Part shown: piece after piece, positions 1 to 10,274 of the stretch
How the letters are laid out: each line of letters begins with the position of its first letter
Position numbering within the stretch: the stretch's first letter is position 1
NCBI RefSeq assembly: GCF_000321225.1
Contig: NW_004450402.1
Span: 3,242,346-3,306,345 of the forward strand
Source: Odobenus rosmarus divergens
Taxonomy: Eukaryota; Chordata; Mammalia; Carnivora; Odobenidae
Length of the DNA: 64,000 nt
Reading direction: 5' to 3'
Made by a program: the position numbers and the translations under genes
The notes under the pieces: generated by a model
Database searches by the model: none
What the model was told of the DNA's origin: nothing
The model's input: only the letters and a program-made list of their open reading frames with translations

Positions 1-122
1 TCTGTTAAATGGGGTCGGCGATAGTCCCTACCTCATAGGGTCATTTTGAGGATTAACTGGTTTGAGTATTTAGAATAGCGCCTGACACCTAGTAAGTGCT
101 GGGTACATGTTAACTATTATTA
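1..122 (+). repeat. MIR SINE relic, cut by window edge
   Basis: The segment holds the MIR 3' half: a 'gttaaatggggt' core, 'cctacctcatagggt', 'gaggattaa' and a terminal 'cctagtaagtgctgggtaca'. Its 5' part lies outside the window. MIRs are ancient tRNA-derived SINEs shared by all mammals and this copy is diverged. Confidence 0.75.
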
Positions 123-222
123 CATGCATTTTTTGCAGGTGGCTTCAAGTGAAACAAAATTTATAGTCCCCATGATTTGTGAGAAATGAAATATATGGTA
201 AGTTAAAATGTCTATTTTGTTA

Positions 223-416
223 TGCGCGCCTGGGTGGCTCAGTTGGTTAAGCGTCTGCCTTGTGCTCAGGTCATGATCCCAGGGTCCTGGGATCGAGCCC
301 TACATTGGGCTCCCTGCTCCGCGGGAAACCTGTTTCTCCCTCTCCCACTCCCCCTGCTTGTGTTCCCTCTCTCGCTGTGTCTCTCTCTGTCAAATAAATA
401 AATAAAATCTTTTTAA
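223..416 (+). mobile_element. SINEC (CAN-SINE), young, perfect 18-bp TSD
   Basis: A full-length carnivoran tRNA-Lys-derived SINE: tRNA-like head with A-box-like 'tggctcagttgg' and B-box-like 'gggatcgagccc', CT-rich middle, and (AAAT)n tail ending 'aaaatctt'. It is flanked by a perfect 18-bp target-site duplication, AAAATGTCTATTTTGTTA, at 205-222 and 417-434, so both ends are exact. The intact duplication implies a fairly recent L1-driven insertion. Confidence 0.97.
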
Positions 417-527
417 AAAATGTCTATTTTGTTAAATTAGAGAAGAATGCACTTCTTTTTTGACTTCATTCATTTTTTCATATATTTAAATAAATCTTGG
501 TTTGAATCTTGCTTTCTTCAGCCACCA

Positions 528-706
528 GCTTGCATGATTTTGGTCAGCTTACTAGATCTCTCAGCTCATAAACTTTAGTTTCCTCAACTGTAAAATAAGG
601 ATAATGATCTCTACTTTATAGACTTACTGTGGATTCATGAAATGAAACAACGGATTTGAAGAACCCCGCATGGTGTCTGGAAGGGAGTAGGTGCTCAACA
701 CCTGTT
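528..706 (+). repeat. MIR SINE relic
   Basis: Contains the MIR signature 'tttcctcaactgtaaaataa', followed by 'ggataatgat', and ends 'gtaggtgctcaacacctgttg', the usual MIR 3' end. Plus orientation, old and substituted. Confidence 0.75.
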
Positions 707-1689
707 GCCTTCTCTTCCATCCTTAATGTCCCCTAAATCTCAATATGATATTAAGGTTATATGCTCCAAGAAGGGAATCAAGGTGGGAGAAATGGGAAGG
801 CGCTTAGAGATGAAACTGAACTGTTTGGGAACAGGTGGAGGATGGGGTGGGGGGGCGGATTGAGGAGAAGACTACAAATTCCCTGTTTCCTGCTCTTTCC
901 ACATCAATAAGTTGTCCTCCTAACATACAGGCTTCTGCTTCTCTTTCCTCACTCCCACATGAGGGAGAATAGCGTTTAATACACTCTCAGTGGTTTTAAT
1001 ACACAATCAGGTAGAGATTGGTTGAGGAAACCAGATCATGGTGAGGACTGGGCAAAGGTGTTATTGTTTTCCCCATTCTTACAAATGTGAACATGTTTTA
1101 TGTTTCATAGGATTAGGGCCATCAGCCTTTTGGAAGTTGATGACTTATGTGCTGGTACTTCCCTTGCCCTTTGAACCACTTCTTTATGGCCTTAGATTTG
1201 CTGCTTTTCCCCTACCTCCCTTACTTATTAATTCATGGCACCCACAGTCAACTGAGGGAAAAATGCATCTAGCTCACTTTCCTCTCTGAATCCAGAACTG
1301 ACACATCCCCTCTGCCCCATTTGGCACAGTGGCTGACTTGCTATGGATTTCTCTTTTGCCAGTACAATTTATTAGCCAATTAATTCCCATTTTAATCTCT
1401 TTATGACCCTAACATGTTGCAGAGAAGTAAGAGTCAATTGATAGGATTAGGAATTTTTAAGTAATATAAATCCAGTCCACACAAATTTCAGCCCTTTTTC
1501 AAGGGAATGCAAAACTCTGATAAGCCTGAAAATGACTTGAGAAGAAAAGCTTGAAAGTTTTACAAGAGTCCAGATGATGGCAGCAGAGAATGTGTGAGAA
1601 AAGCTCAGGAGCAATAATGGCTTAAAAACATGCTCCGAACATGTTGCAAGTAGTTGTAAAACTACTAATTATTGATGACAGATAAAATA
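707..1689. other. Unique intergenic DNA, no feature recognised
   Basis: No repeat or gene recognised. A G-rich stretch at 845-858 has two G runs but not the four needed for a strong quadruplex. The 83-codon open frame at 1038-1289 has no recognisable domain and is taken as chance. Confidence 0.5.
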
Positions 1690-1890
1690 AAGAAACTGGT
1701 TAAGGAACTGCGCTTTAGTACTAGAGATGCCTGACTTTGACTCATTGGCATTGTCAATTTGGGCGACCAATTAACTTTTCTAAGTCTTGTTTCCTCATTT
1801 GTAAAGTGGGGATAATAATAGTTATAGGATTGCTTCGGGATTAAGAGAGATAATGTATGTAAAAGCTTTAGCCTATGCCTAGAAAATTGC
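1690..1890 (+). repeat. MIR SINE relic
   Basis: Core 'tttcctcatttgtaaagt' followed by 'ggggataataatagt' and 'agagataatgtatgtaaaagc' matches MIR closely. Its 3' end passes into a purine-rich run (about 1901-1943, GA-rich) of low complexity. Confidence 0.85.
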
Positions 1891-2082
1891 AAGTACTTAC
1901 AGAGAGGGAGAAAGAGAGAAAGAGAGATGAGAAGGTGGAGAATTATATAAAAACATTAGCATCATATTTCATAATAAAGTTTCTATAACATATTCTAAAC
2001 CAGAGTGGGACTACAGGGGAAAGGGAAGCAGTCAGCTCTTGGGTGCAGGCAAAAAGGAGATGCATTGCCTGTAGAGAGTTTA

Positions 2083-2223
2083 TTTTATTTTATTTTATTT
2101 TATTTTATTTTTATTTAGCTTTTTATTTTAACTCCAGTATAGTTAACATACAGTGTTATATTAGTTTCAGGTGTACAATATAGTGATTGAACAATTCCAT
2201 ACATCACTACTTAGTGCTCATCA
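2083..2223 (-). mobile_element. Short 5'-truncated LINE-1 insertion with TSD
   Basis: A (TTTTA)n tract followed by 'gttaacatacagtgttatat' and 'agtttcaggtgtacaatata' is the antisense of a carnivoran L1 3' end, so the element lies on the minus strand with its A-rich tail at the left. A 13-bp duplication, TGTAGAGAGTTTA, at 2070-2082 and 2224-2236 defines the insertion, which keeps only about 140 bp of L1. Confidence 0.9.
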
Positions 2224-2314
2224 TGTAGAGAGTTTAAAAACAGTAACAACTAAAATCAGTCAACTCTCAAACAGTTAAAAAAATCAGTCTACTTTTTAAA
2301 AATCACTACACACC

Positions 2315-2510
2315 AGGGGCGCCTGGATGGCACAGTCGGTTAAGATCTGACTCTTGATTTCGGCTCAGGTCATAATCTTAGGGTTGTGAGATTGAGCGCT
2401 GCATTGGTCTCTGTTCTCAGCCGGGAGTCTGCTTGAGATTCTCTCCCTCTCCCTCCGCCCCTCCCTTGCTTGTGTGTATGTGCTCTCTCTCTCAAATAAA
2501 TCTAAAAAAA
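2315..2510 (+). mobile_element. SINEC copy, older subfamily
   Basis: Starts 'ggggcgcctggatggcacag', has 'ggctcaggtcataatctta', a CT-rich middle and an A-rich tail. Flanks 'aaatcactacacacca' (2299-2314) and 'aaattactgtgcacca' (after the tail) form an imperfect 16-bp target duplication with three differences, consistent with greater age than the copy at 223. Confidence 0.92.
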
Positions 2511-3030
2511 AAAAATTACTGTGCACCAATTCTAAATCATGCTAGTGTTAAAAATACTCTTTTTTTTTTTTTGGTAAACAATGTCTATTTTTATTTTTTT
2601 AAGTTTTTATTTAAGTTTTATTTTATTTAAATTCCAGGTAACAGCGTAATATTAGTTTCAGGTGCACAATACAGTGATTCAGGACTTCCATACACCACCC
2701 TATGCTCATCAGGACAAGAGCACTCCTCAGTCCCTGTCACCTATTTAACCTATAATCCGCCCTCCCTTACGGTACCCATCAGCTTGTTCTTTAGTTAAGA
2801 GTCTGTTTCTGGTTTGTTTCTCTCTCTTTTTCCTCTTTGCTCATTTGTTTTCTTTCTTAAATTCCACATATGAGTGAGATCATACGGTATTTGTCGTTCT
2901 CTGACTTATTTCATTTAGCATAATACTCTCTAACTCCTTCCATGTTGTTGCAAATGGCAAGATTTCATTCTTTTTATGGCCAAGTAATATTCCTGTGTGT
3001 ATATATACACCACAGCTGCTGCTGCTACTT

Positions 3031-3249
3031 CTTTTTTTAAATTTTTATTTTTTATTTTTTAAAAGATTTTATTTTATTTATTTATTTGGGAGAGAGTGAG
3101 CAAGAGAGCACAAGAGGGGGTAGGGTCAGAGGGAGAAGCAGACTCCCCGCCGAGCAGAGAGCCCAATGTGGCACTCGATCCCGGGACTCTGGGATCATGA
3201 CCTGAGTGGAAGGCAGTCGTTTAACCAACTGAGCCATCCAGGTGCCCTG
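3031..3249 (-). mobile_element. SINEC copy inserted in LINE-1
   Basis: T-rich tail, 'aaaagattttattttattta', GA-rich middle and a head ending 'tgagccatccaggtgccc' show a minus-strand SINEC. It is followed by a (TTC)n run (3251-3270). The flanks are CTT/TTC-rich on both sides, so the target duplication is only approximately visible. Confidence 0.92.
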
Positions 3250-3266
3250 CTTCTTCTTCTTCTTCT

Positions 3267-3514
3267 TCTTTTTTTTCTAAAGGTACAACTTTTTATTATT
3301 TTAGGACAAGCAAGGGGAACATAATATAACATTTAAAAGTAACCATTTGCAATTTCAACATAGTTTAGTTGATTTCTTATATATCCAGATGTATTCTCAC
3401 GTAGGCCAACACAGTTTGACTAAAGTTAACTTCAATAAAATGACAACTTAATCTGCCCCAAAATAATTGGTGGTTTAAACCTGGAATGTCTTTTTCATGC
3501 AAGTACAAAGTCAA
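3267..3514 (-). pseudogene. Retrocopied mRNA 3'-end fragment (unidentified source)
   Basis: Read on the minus strand, about 240 bp of non-L1, non-SINE sequence ends with an AATAAA signal (plus-strand 3292-3297), then about 15 bases, then an A run (plus-strand T run 3271-3276). This is the layout of a polyadenylated mRNA end copied back into DNA. It separates the two halves of the L1: the L1 text resumes at 'taccacatcttc' (3514). I do not recognise the parent gene and no coding region is evident, so it is probably 3' UTR only. A clear target duplication was not resolved because the left junction is a TTC repeat. Confidence 0.6.
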
Positions 3515-3854
3515 TACCACATCTTCATCATCCATTCATCGGTCAGTGAACACTTGGGCTGTTTCCATAGTTTGGCTATTGTAGATAATGCTGCTTTAAA
3601 CATTGAGGTGCATGTATTCTTCTGAATTAGTATTTTTGAATTCTTGTGGTAAATACCTAGTAGTGCAATTGCTGGATCATAGGGTCACTCTATTTTTAAC
3701 TTTTTGAGGAAACTCCATACTGTTTTCCAGAGTGGCTGCCCCAGTTCACATTCCCACCAACAGTGCAAGAGGGTTCTCCTTTCTTTGCACCTTTGCCAGC
3801 ACCTTTGGGTTTTTTGTTGTTGTTGTTGTTGATTTTAGCCTAAAATACTCTTTC

Positions 3855-4200
3855 TTATGGAAACTCCTCTAAATTGAATTTTTTAAAAGACCCTTTATCT
3901 TCTGGTCCTGACCTGCCTTGCCTTCTATGCTTATCTCTCACTGACTCATTCTTTCCAGTCCAATTGGACTAATGGTTCAATGGAGATACTCTGCACATTC
4001 CTGCCTCCATTTTGATTGTACTGGCCCCACCACTTGAAATGACTTGTTCTTTTCTTCTCATTTATCTAGATATTACTTTTACTTCATGGGCTCAGGAGAA
4101 GCCTATGTTTCCTGGGAAGCCTTCCCCATCTGCTGGATTCCCACAAGGATCCCTCCCTTGTTGTGCATGTAGTTATTTTGACATGTAGCATCTGCTGTCT
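3855..4200 (+). repeat. L2 LINE relic (probable)
   Basis: Diverged text resembling the L2 3' half, notably 'gggaagccttccccatctgc' and the preceding stretch of paired C/T-rich words. Boundaries are uncertain. Confidence 0.4.
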
Positions 4201-5250
4201 TGTAAAGGAGGGGCTCGTTCAGGAAGCTGGTACTTATTTCCATACTCAAGGCCAGCTTTTAAGCTCTGCTATCATCTGTACACTTGGTGCTCACAACTGT
4301 GCTTGGAGTTCCAGCTCTTCTATTTCACTAAATAAATACAACTGGTGGTTATCTTTTATTTTGAACTTCCTTGGAGAGATGTATATGTTAACTTAAACAG
4401 TGTATATAATGTAATATCAATCAACAGTAGACATTTAAGAAATAAGACATATGATTATATTGGGGTTTGGAAGACTGAGGCCTCCCAGAACTGAGATTAG
4501 TCTGGAAGGCCCCATGTATGAACTCTAAATTCCAGATTACACTGAAGTCATTTTCTGTGGGAGCTGGAATAATTTCATCTTTTCTTTACTGGTGCAGAAC
4601 ATGTACCTACTGGTACATGTTTTAACATGTAATGCCCACTCTCGTGGATTGCATGAAAAATACTGGGTCTTTGAACTTGAGACTTAACCGTGCATCTATA
4701 TATATTCTAACCAGCTTCTACAAACAGTATGCTATCAACATTTACCTTGACATCCCAAGAGACAAATAATTTTTATCAGGGCATATCAGGAAATGAACTA
4801 AAATGAATTGAGAAGATCATTAAAAAAATGTAAAATGTCAGTGTAAAATATCTTTCTTCACATCTTTATATTCAGTATGTTAGTCTTTTGCCATGAGATC
4901 CTTCGTGAAAAACCTGACCAGATCTGGGATCACAGGCTCAGTATCCAGAAGTAGAGGAATCTCAAAAGTTGTGGGACTCTAACAAGTGCTCTGGGAAGAA
5001 GGAAGCCTTTCTGGGCTTAGGTGGCTTCTGCTCAGAAGAAATTCTGGACAGGTGGTTTGTGTTCATTTCCCTCAGACTCTAGTGAAGTTGGACCTGGGTG
5101 CTCAATCTCTCATCACTTGAGGTGGGAAGGTGAGGAGAACCCAGTTGTATCTCATTACTGATGAGAAATCACTATCTTAGTTGTTTCGTGAGCCTCGTTC
5201 TGGGAGCAAACCAAAGTTTGTCATTACCAAAGGTACAAAGAAAATGTGGT
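4201..5250. other. Unique intergenic DNA, no feature recognised
   Basis: About 1 kb with ordinary composition. No repeat, RNA gene or coding exon recognised. Confidence 0.5.
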
Positions 5251-5254
5251 AAGG

Positions 5255-5440
5255 GAGAACTTGGCAGATATCTGTAGCTGTTTGAAAGACTTTTATTTAA
5301 AAAATGACTTAGACTTATTCTGTATAAACCCAAGGAATAAAATGAGGAACAAGTGTAATGGACTTCAGTTCAAAATAAAAAGGAGAAACTTTCTAACAAT
5401 CAGTTGTCCACATATAGAATGGAGTGTGGTGTTGATAACC
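5255..5440 (+). repeat. Possible CR1/L3-type LINE relic
   Basis: The words 'ttggcagatatctgtagctg', 'tagacttattctgtataaac', 'aatgaggaacaagtgtaatg' and 'gagaaactttctaacaatca' in this order resemble the 3' region of the old mammalian CR1-clade LINE L3. Heavily diverged and assigned only by pattern. Confidence 0.45.
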
Positions 5441-6480
5441 ATTCCTATGATGTGAGATATTCACATAGTGGGAATTCTGCGGGATGTTCAAGTCTCAATG
5501 AATATGAATAAATGAATTCTAATTCTCCTCCTTATCTGTAGTCTATAGTTTTGTGATTCTGCCATTTCTTTTCCCAAATCTGTTGATTAGCCAGTCAGAA
5601 TTTTTCGAGCATGTCAAATTCAAATGAATCAACATGAAAAGTGAATTATTTTTTTCTTTCTTTCTTTCCTACTCTCTCATTATTATTGTAAACTCTGGTC
5701 TTATCTTCTAACTTCTATCAGGTAGGGATATGGAAGGAACAAGCCGTCAAGTACAAAAGTATATGGTATTAAAATATTCAGCATATTAAAAAATTCGCAC
5801 GGGATTTTGGAAGACTATGTGCAGAATTTCACTTTTTTTTTTTAAGCTTAGAGAAAAATGCAGTCTTGTAAAATGAAGTCTTCGGTGGCATATGAAATGA
5901 ACAATCAGGAATTTGGCTCTCCTGTTCTGCTTCCCTCTCCATGGGAAGCTCTATTCCTATATTGAACAATTCTCTTCCCCAGCCCACACAGTCCCAAGGG
6001 AGGGATTCAACGAAAAATTACTGGGAGGCACAAGCGCTCTGTCTATTCTGCCTTCTTTTCAAGGGGCGAAAGAAAATTGCAAGCTTCTTTGGGTGTCTGA
6101 CTCACGTAGTCTATGCAGGTGCCATATTCGTATTTTCCTGCATGACAAGAAAAAAAAAAAAGACTCCCCTTCCTTTTTAAAGTGGGATTTGTAGGCTTTG
6201 CAGTAAGGTGGTTTGAAGATCCTCAGAGGAAGGTAGTATAAAGTCTTTCATATGTTATTCAAACCACTGGTTCTGAGGAAGAATGAAGTGTAATTTTATT
6301 AGTCTGTGTCCAATCAGGAAACAGAAACCACACAGTAATTAGTAATTTGAAAAGGAAAAGTTAAATAAAAAGAATTGTTGACTATAACAGAGGATTGGAA
6401 TAATGAGAGATTAATTAATATAAAGTAAAGATAGCTCTAAGGAATATAAGGAATATAAGAATATATATAAGGAATTTAAG
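5441..6480. other. AT-rich intergenic DNA
   Basis: No gene recognised. Two overlapping open frames at 5913-6194 are short and lack recognisable domains. The 6300-6360 text ('caggaaacagaaaccacaca') resembles a word found in old interspersed repeats but I could not place it. Confidence 0.45.
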
Positions 6481-8566
6481 AATAGTAGAAACTGTTCTCA
6501 GTTTGATTTCTGCTCTTTTCCTTATTATTTCTTTCCTTATGCTTGGTTTGGGATTATTTTACTCTTCTTTTTCTAGTTCTTAAATTGGAAGCTTGGACTA
6601 TTGACTTGAAATTTTTCTTTTTTTCCAATGTGAGTATTTAGTACTACGAATTTCCCTTAAGTACTACTTTAGGCTCATCCTACACATTTTCATATGCTGT
6701 GTTTTCATTTTCATTCAATTTAAAATCTTCCTTAATTTCCTTTGTGACTTCCACTTTCACTCATGGGTTTGGGAACATACTGTTTCTTTGTTAGCATTTT
6801 GGGATTTTCCCAGATAGCTGTCATTGATTTCCAGCTTACTTAATTATGGTCAGGGAATATATTTGGCAAGATTTCAATTCTTTTATTTTGTTAGGATTTG
6901 ATTTGTGGCCCAGAATATTGTCTATATTGATGACTATAGAGTTTACTATATATACTTAATCAGTTAGACCCTATGTTTAAATTATGTTATACAGCTTAAC
7001 ATAGTGTGATGACCTTACAACAGTATATTCCAATTCCTTTCTCTCATTCTTTATGCTATTGTTGAGATATGTTTTATTTTCTGTATACTATAAGCACACA
7101 ATTCATGCTATAAATTTTGCCTTAGGCAGCCAATTTTAGAACTACTAAAAAAAATTTTGTGTTCATCTTAATTTATCACATTTTCAATATTCTTCATTTC
7201 TTTCTATAATTCCAGGTTTTTGTGTGGCATTATATTCATTTTTCCTGAAGAACTTTCTTTAGCATTTCGTTGTAGTATAACAGGCTACTAGTCTGCTAAT
7301 GATAATTTAACTGTTTTTGCTTTTCTGAAAAAGCCCTTATTTCTCCTTCAGTTTTGAAAGGTATTTTAATTAGGTATAGGATCTCAGGTTGACAAGTTTT
7401 TTGTTTGTTTCCTTTTAATACTCTAAAGATATCATTCCATTGTTTTTTGGCTTGCAAGTTTTCTGACATGAAGTTTGTTATAATTCTTACCTTTATTCTT
7501 CCATATGTAATATGTCTTCTTTCTTTGCATTCCTTCAAAATTTTCTCTTTGTAATTGGTTTTCTATAGTTTTAATATAATATTTCTTTCTTTCCTTCTCT
7601 CCCTCTGTGTGTGTGTGTCTGTGTGTGTCTGTGTGTGTGGTTTGTGTATTTCACTAGATTTGGAAAATTCACAATCATAATTCTTTCGAAAAGCTCTTTC
7701 CCCTGTTCTCTCTCTTCTTTCTGGGTTTCCAATTACATGTATGTTAGATTGATTTTGTCCCACTGCTTTTGGATATCCTGTTTCTTTTTTTTTTTTTTTA
7801 CTCCTTTTTTTCTCTTTCTGTTTCAGTTTGGCTGATTTTTTTTTTCAGTTTGGCTGATTTCTATTGAACTTTAATTTTCACTGTTTCTTTCCTCAGCCAT
7901 GTTGAATTCACCAATGAATCTGTTGAAGGAATTCTCATTTGTTATGATATTTTTCTTTTATATCATTTCCTTTAAATTTTTCTTATAGTTTTTATCTCTG
8001 CTGAAATTCCCATGCATTAATGCTTGTTGTCCGCCTTTCCCATTAGAGTCTTTAGTATTTTAAGCAAAGTTATTTTAAATTCCCTGTGTAATACTTAGAC
8101 ATCTGGGCCATATCTGAGTTTGGATTTGTTGATTGCTTGTCTCTTGACAGTTTTTAAAAATTGCTTCTTTATATGTCTTATAGATTTTTGCATGCATGAT
8201 CTTAATCTTATATAGGAATGCAGTAACTGAGGTAAACAGAATCTGGGAATAGGTACCTGGAAATTGTTACATCTCTCACATTGCTCAATCTTTTGCATGG
8301 GAGCTGAGTCAGTCTTATCAGAAATTAAGCTGGGTTTGGCTTTTGTTGTAATTATAGTTACCATGTGTGTATATTTCTTAGTGCATTTGCATATTCCAAT
8401 TTAGAGTCTTTCTACCAGCAATCATCCTCCAGTAGTCTAGCTACTCATTCTCCTGTGTTCAACTGTATTTAATAATAGATCATGTTTAACTGTGTTAGGT
8501 CTGTATCTGTGGTAGTTTACTGGACTCAGTATGGATTTGTGCATTTTTTTTCTAACCGATGGAAAC
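6480..8566 (-). mobile_element. Old L1M element, ORF2-to-5' portion
   Basis: The plus strand reads as antisense old L1: 'ggattattttactcttcttt', 'tatgctgtgttttcattttc', 'ccagatagctgtcattgatt', 'gtggcccagaatattgtcta' (reverse-transcriptase part of ORF2), then 'aaagcccttatttctccttc', 'ccaattacatgtatgttaga' and 'tctctgctgaaattcccatg', typical of the long L1M 5' region. Order and strand are consistent over 2 kb, with no intact frame. A (TG)n tract (7604-7642) and a 22-bp tandem duplication (7824-7860) have arisen inside it. A SINE is inserted near its upstream end. Confidence 0.7.
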
Positions 8567-8580
8567 AAAACCAAATTCTT

Positions 8581-8756
8581 TTTTTTTAGATTTTATTTAT
8601 TTATTTGACAGAGACATGGTGAGAGAGGGAACACAAGCAGGGGGAGTGGGGGAGGGAGAAGCAGGGAAGCCTGATGTGGAGCCCGATCCCAGGACCCCAG
8701 GATCATGACCTGAGCCAAAGGCAGATGCTTAAAGACTAAGCCACCCAGGCGCCCCC
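8581..8756 (-). mobile_element. SINEC copy with perfect 14-bp TSD
   Basis: Minus-strand SINEC: T-rich tail, 'agattttatttatttatttg', GA-rich middle, and head ending 'gccacccaggcgcccc'. A perfect 14-bp duplication AAAACCAAATTCTT lies at 8567-8580 and 8757-8770, so the insertion is precise and relatively young. Confidence 0.97.
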
Positions 8757-9023
8757 AAAACCAAATTCTTGAGAGCTATGCCTAAAATGTGGAAGCAGAA
8801 ATGTGGTTGCATACCCTCACCTCTCCCCCACCCCCTGCCTCTTTTATCAATCCTGCAGAACCACAGGTACTTTTACCACATGCTCTTCCTCTTCAGTTCA
8901 CAGTCATGTTGGTTTCAGCTTGGCTTCTTCATCTCAACCTAGGATAGCAGAATGCCTTTGTTTCCTTCCTATTTAATAAACTGATTGCTCCTTCTTGTGG
9001 AGGTGTTTAAAAAAAAGTCATTC

Positions 9024-9201
9024 CAGAGGCTCCTGGGTGGCTCATTTGGTTGAGCGTCTGCCTTCAGCTCAGGTCATGATCTCAGGTCCTGGGAATGAGT
9101 TCCACATCGGGCTCCCTGCTCAGCGGGAGTCTTCTCCTCCCTCTGCCTCTGCCTCTCCCCTGCTTGTGCTCTCTCTCTCAAATAAATAAATAAAATAAAA
9201 T
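9024..9201 (+). mobile_element. SINEC copy
   Basis: Head 'ggctcctgggtggctcattt', 'ggctcaggtcatgatctcag', CT-rich middle, tail (AAATA)n. Flanked by AAAGTCATTC at 9014-9023 and 9202-9211 (10-bp target duplication). Confidence 0.95.
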
Positions 9202-9211
9202 AAAGTCATTC

Positions 9212-10026
9212 TATTTTCCAGAACCTGCACACCCTTTCCATTTACCAAAGACCAAATATACTCCTTTTTCTCGAGAATTTAATCAATCTATTTTCCTTAT
9301 AAGAACAGCTAGTAGTGCAGTATTTTAAAGTTTCATGTATTTCTGAGAATAGAAGTTAGGGAGGTAGATAGAGGTATAAATGCCCTCTTCCAATATTGAG
9401 AGATAAGCAAGCATCCTGCTGTCCAGGGACTCTGAAATAAAGCCTTGGCCATTTCCAGTGTCAATGCCTAATAGAGTCAAATGTGAGCAATTGTCCAGTT
9501 TCCTATTACCTTCCCATGCTCACAGAGAGATGCCAGAATTAACGCTATTCTACCCACAGTGCTCACTACCAAAGAGAAACATCTTTACTTTGAATAAAAA
9601 CAATCAAAGAAGAAAAGCATTGGCCTTGGAAGTTGTAGGAAAATCTTGATGTGGTGTTCTTTTTTATTCATGTGGTTCAAAGTATATGTACAACAAGTAG
9701 TTTTTCTTTTTTTGAACCTCACCATCAATTTCCTTCTTTGATCATATTTCTTATCTTTTGTCTCTTTCATCAAAGGCATTTCTATTAGTAAGGGCTATTA
9801 TCTCCTTCTTTCTTCTTAAGGCAGTCTGATAGCAATCTCTAATATCCCCTGAAAAAATTTCTTTCAAGACAAAGATCAGTGTAGGCAACTATCCTCTTGC
9901 TTAACCAAAATACATGATTTCATTTTTGCTTGGACATCTGAACTCCATTAGTAAGGGTTTCATGTTTTATACCCAGAGTATAAAGATAGTCATAAAGCAT
10001 TTGTTCTTATTTGGAGTAGGGTGGTC
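9212..10026. other. Unique intergenic DNA, no feature recognised
   Basis: About 800 bp without recognisable repeat or gene. Confidence 0.5.
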
Positions 10027-10039
10027 AAGAATGGGCTTT

Positions 10040-10226
10040 GGGGTGCCTGGGTGGCTCAGTTAGTTTGAGCATCTGACTCTTGGTTTTGGCTCAGGTCGTG
10101 ATCTCTGGATTGTGAGATCAAGCCCTTTGTTGGGCTTGTCACTGGCTATGGAGCCTATTTAGGATTCTTTCTTTCCCCGTCTCCCTCTCCCCACCCCCTA
10201 CTCACGTGCTTCCTCTCTCTCTACAA

Positions 10227-10257
<31 letters not shown>

Positions 10258-10270
10258 AATCTTAAAGAAA
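10040..10270 (+). mobile_element. SINEC copy, older subfamily with long AAAT tail
   Basis: Head 'ggtgcctgggtggctcagtt' with the 'tctgactcttggttttggct' variant typical of an older SINEC subfamily, then CT-rich text and about eight AAAT units (10224-10258). Flanking 'aagaatgggct' (10028) and 'aagaatgggcc' (10272) are an approximately 11-bp target duplication. Confidence 0.95.
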
Positions 10271-10274
10271 AAAG

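Larger units (their letters stand above)
2563..3841 (-). mobile_element. LINE-1, 5'-truncated, split by SINE and retrocopy
   Basis: Antisense L1 sequence runs from a poly-T at 2563 through 'ttccaggtaacagcg', 'ccacatatgagtgagatcat', 'tccatgttgttgcaaatggc', then (after an interruption) 'tttggctattgtagataatg' and 'ttcccaccaacagtgcaaga'. These are the ORF2 C-terminal and 3' regions. A 12-bp duplication AAAATACTCTTT at 2551-2562 and 3842-3853 bounds the insertion. It is interrupted by a SINE (3031-3249) and a processed-transcript fragment (about 3267-3514). A (GTT)n tract at 3814-3830 ends it. No intact reading frame. Confidence 0.88.

Noticed and set aside
223..300. Intact tRNA-Lys gene in SINE heads
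   Set aside because: The A and B boxes belong to SINEC heads with CT-rich bodies and A tails; they are not tRNA genes.
845..858. G-quadruplex at the G-rich run
   Set aside because: Only two separate G runs; a fourth run within loop distance is lacking.
7604..7642. CRISPR-like or other array from (TG)n words
   Set aside because: A simple microsatellite without spacer structure, in a mammalian genome.
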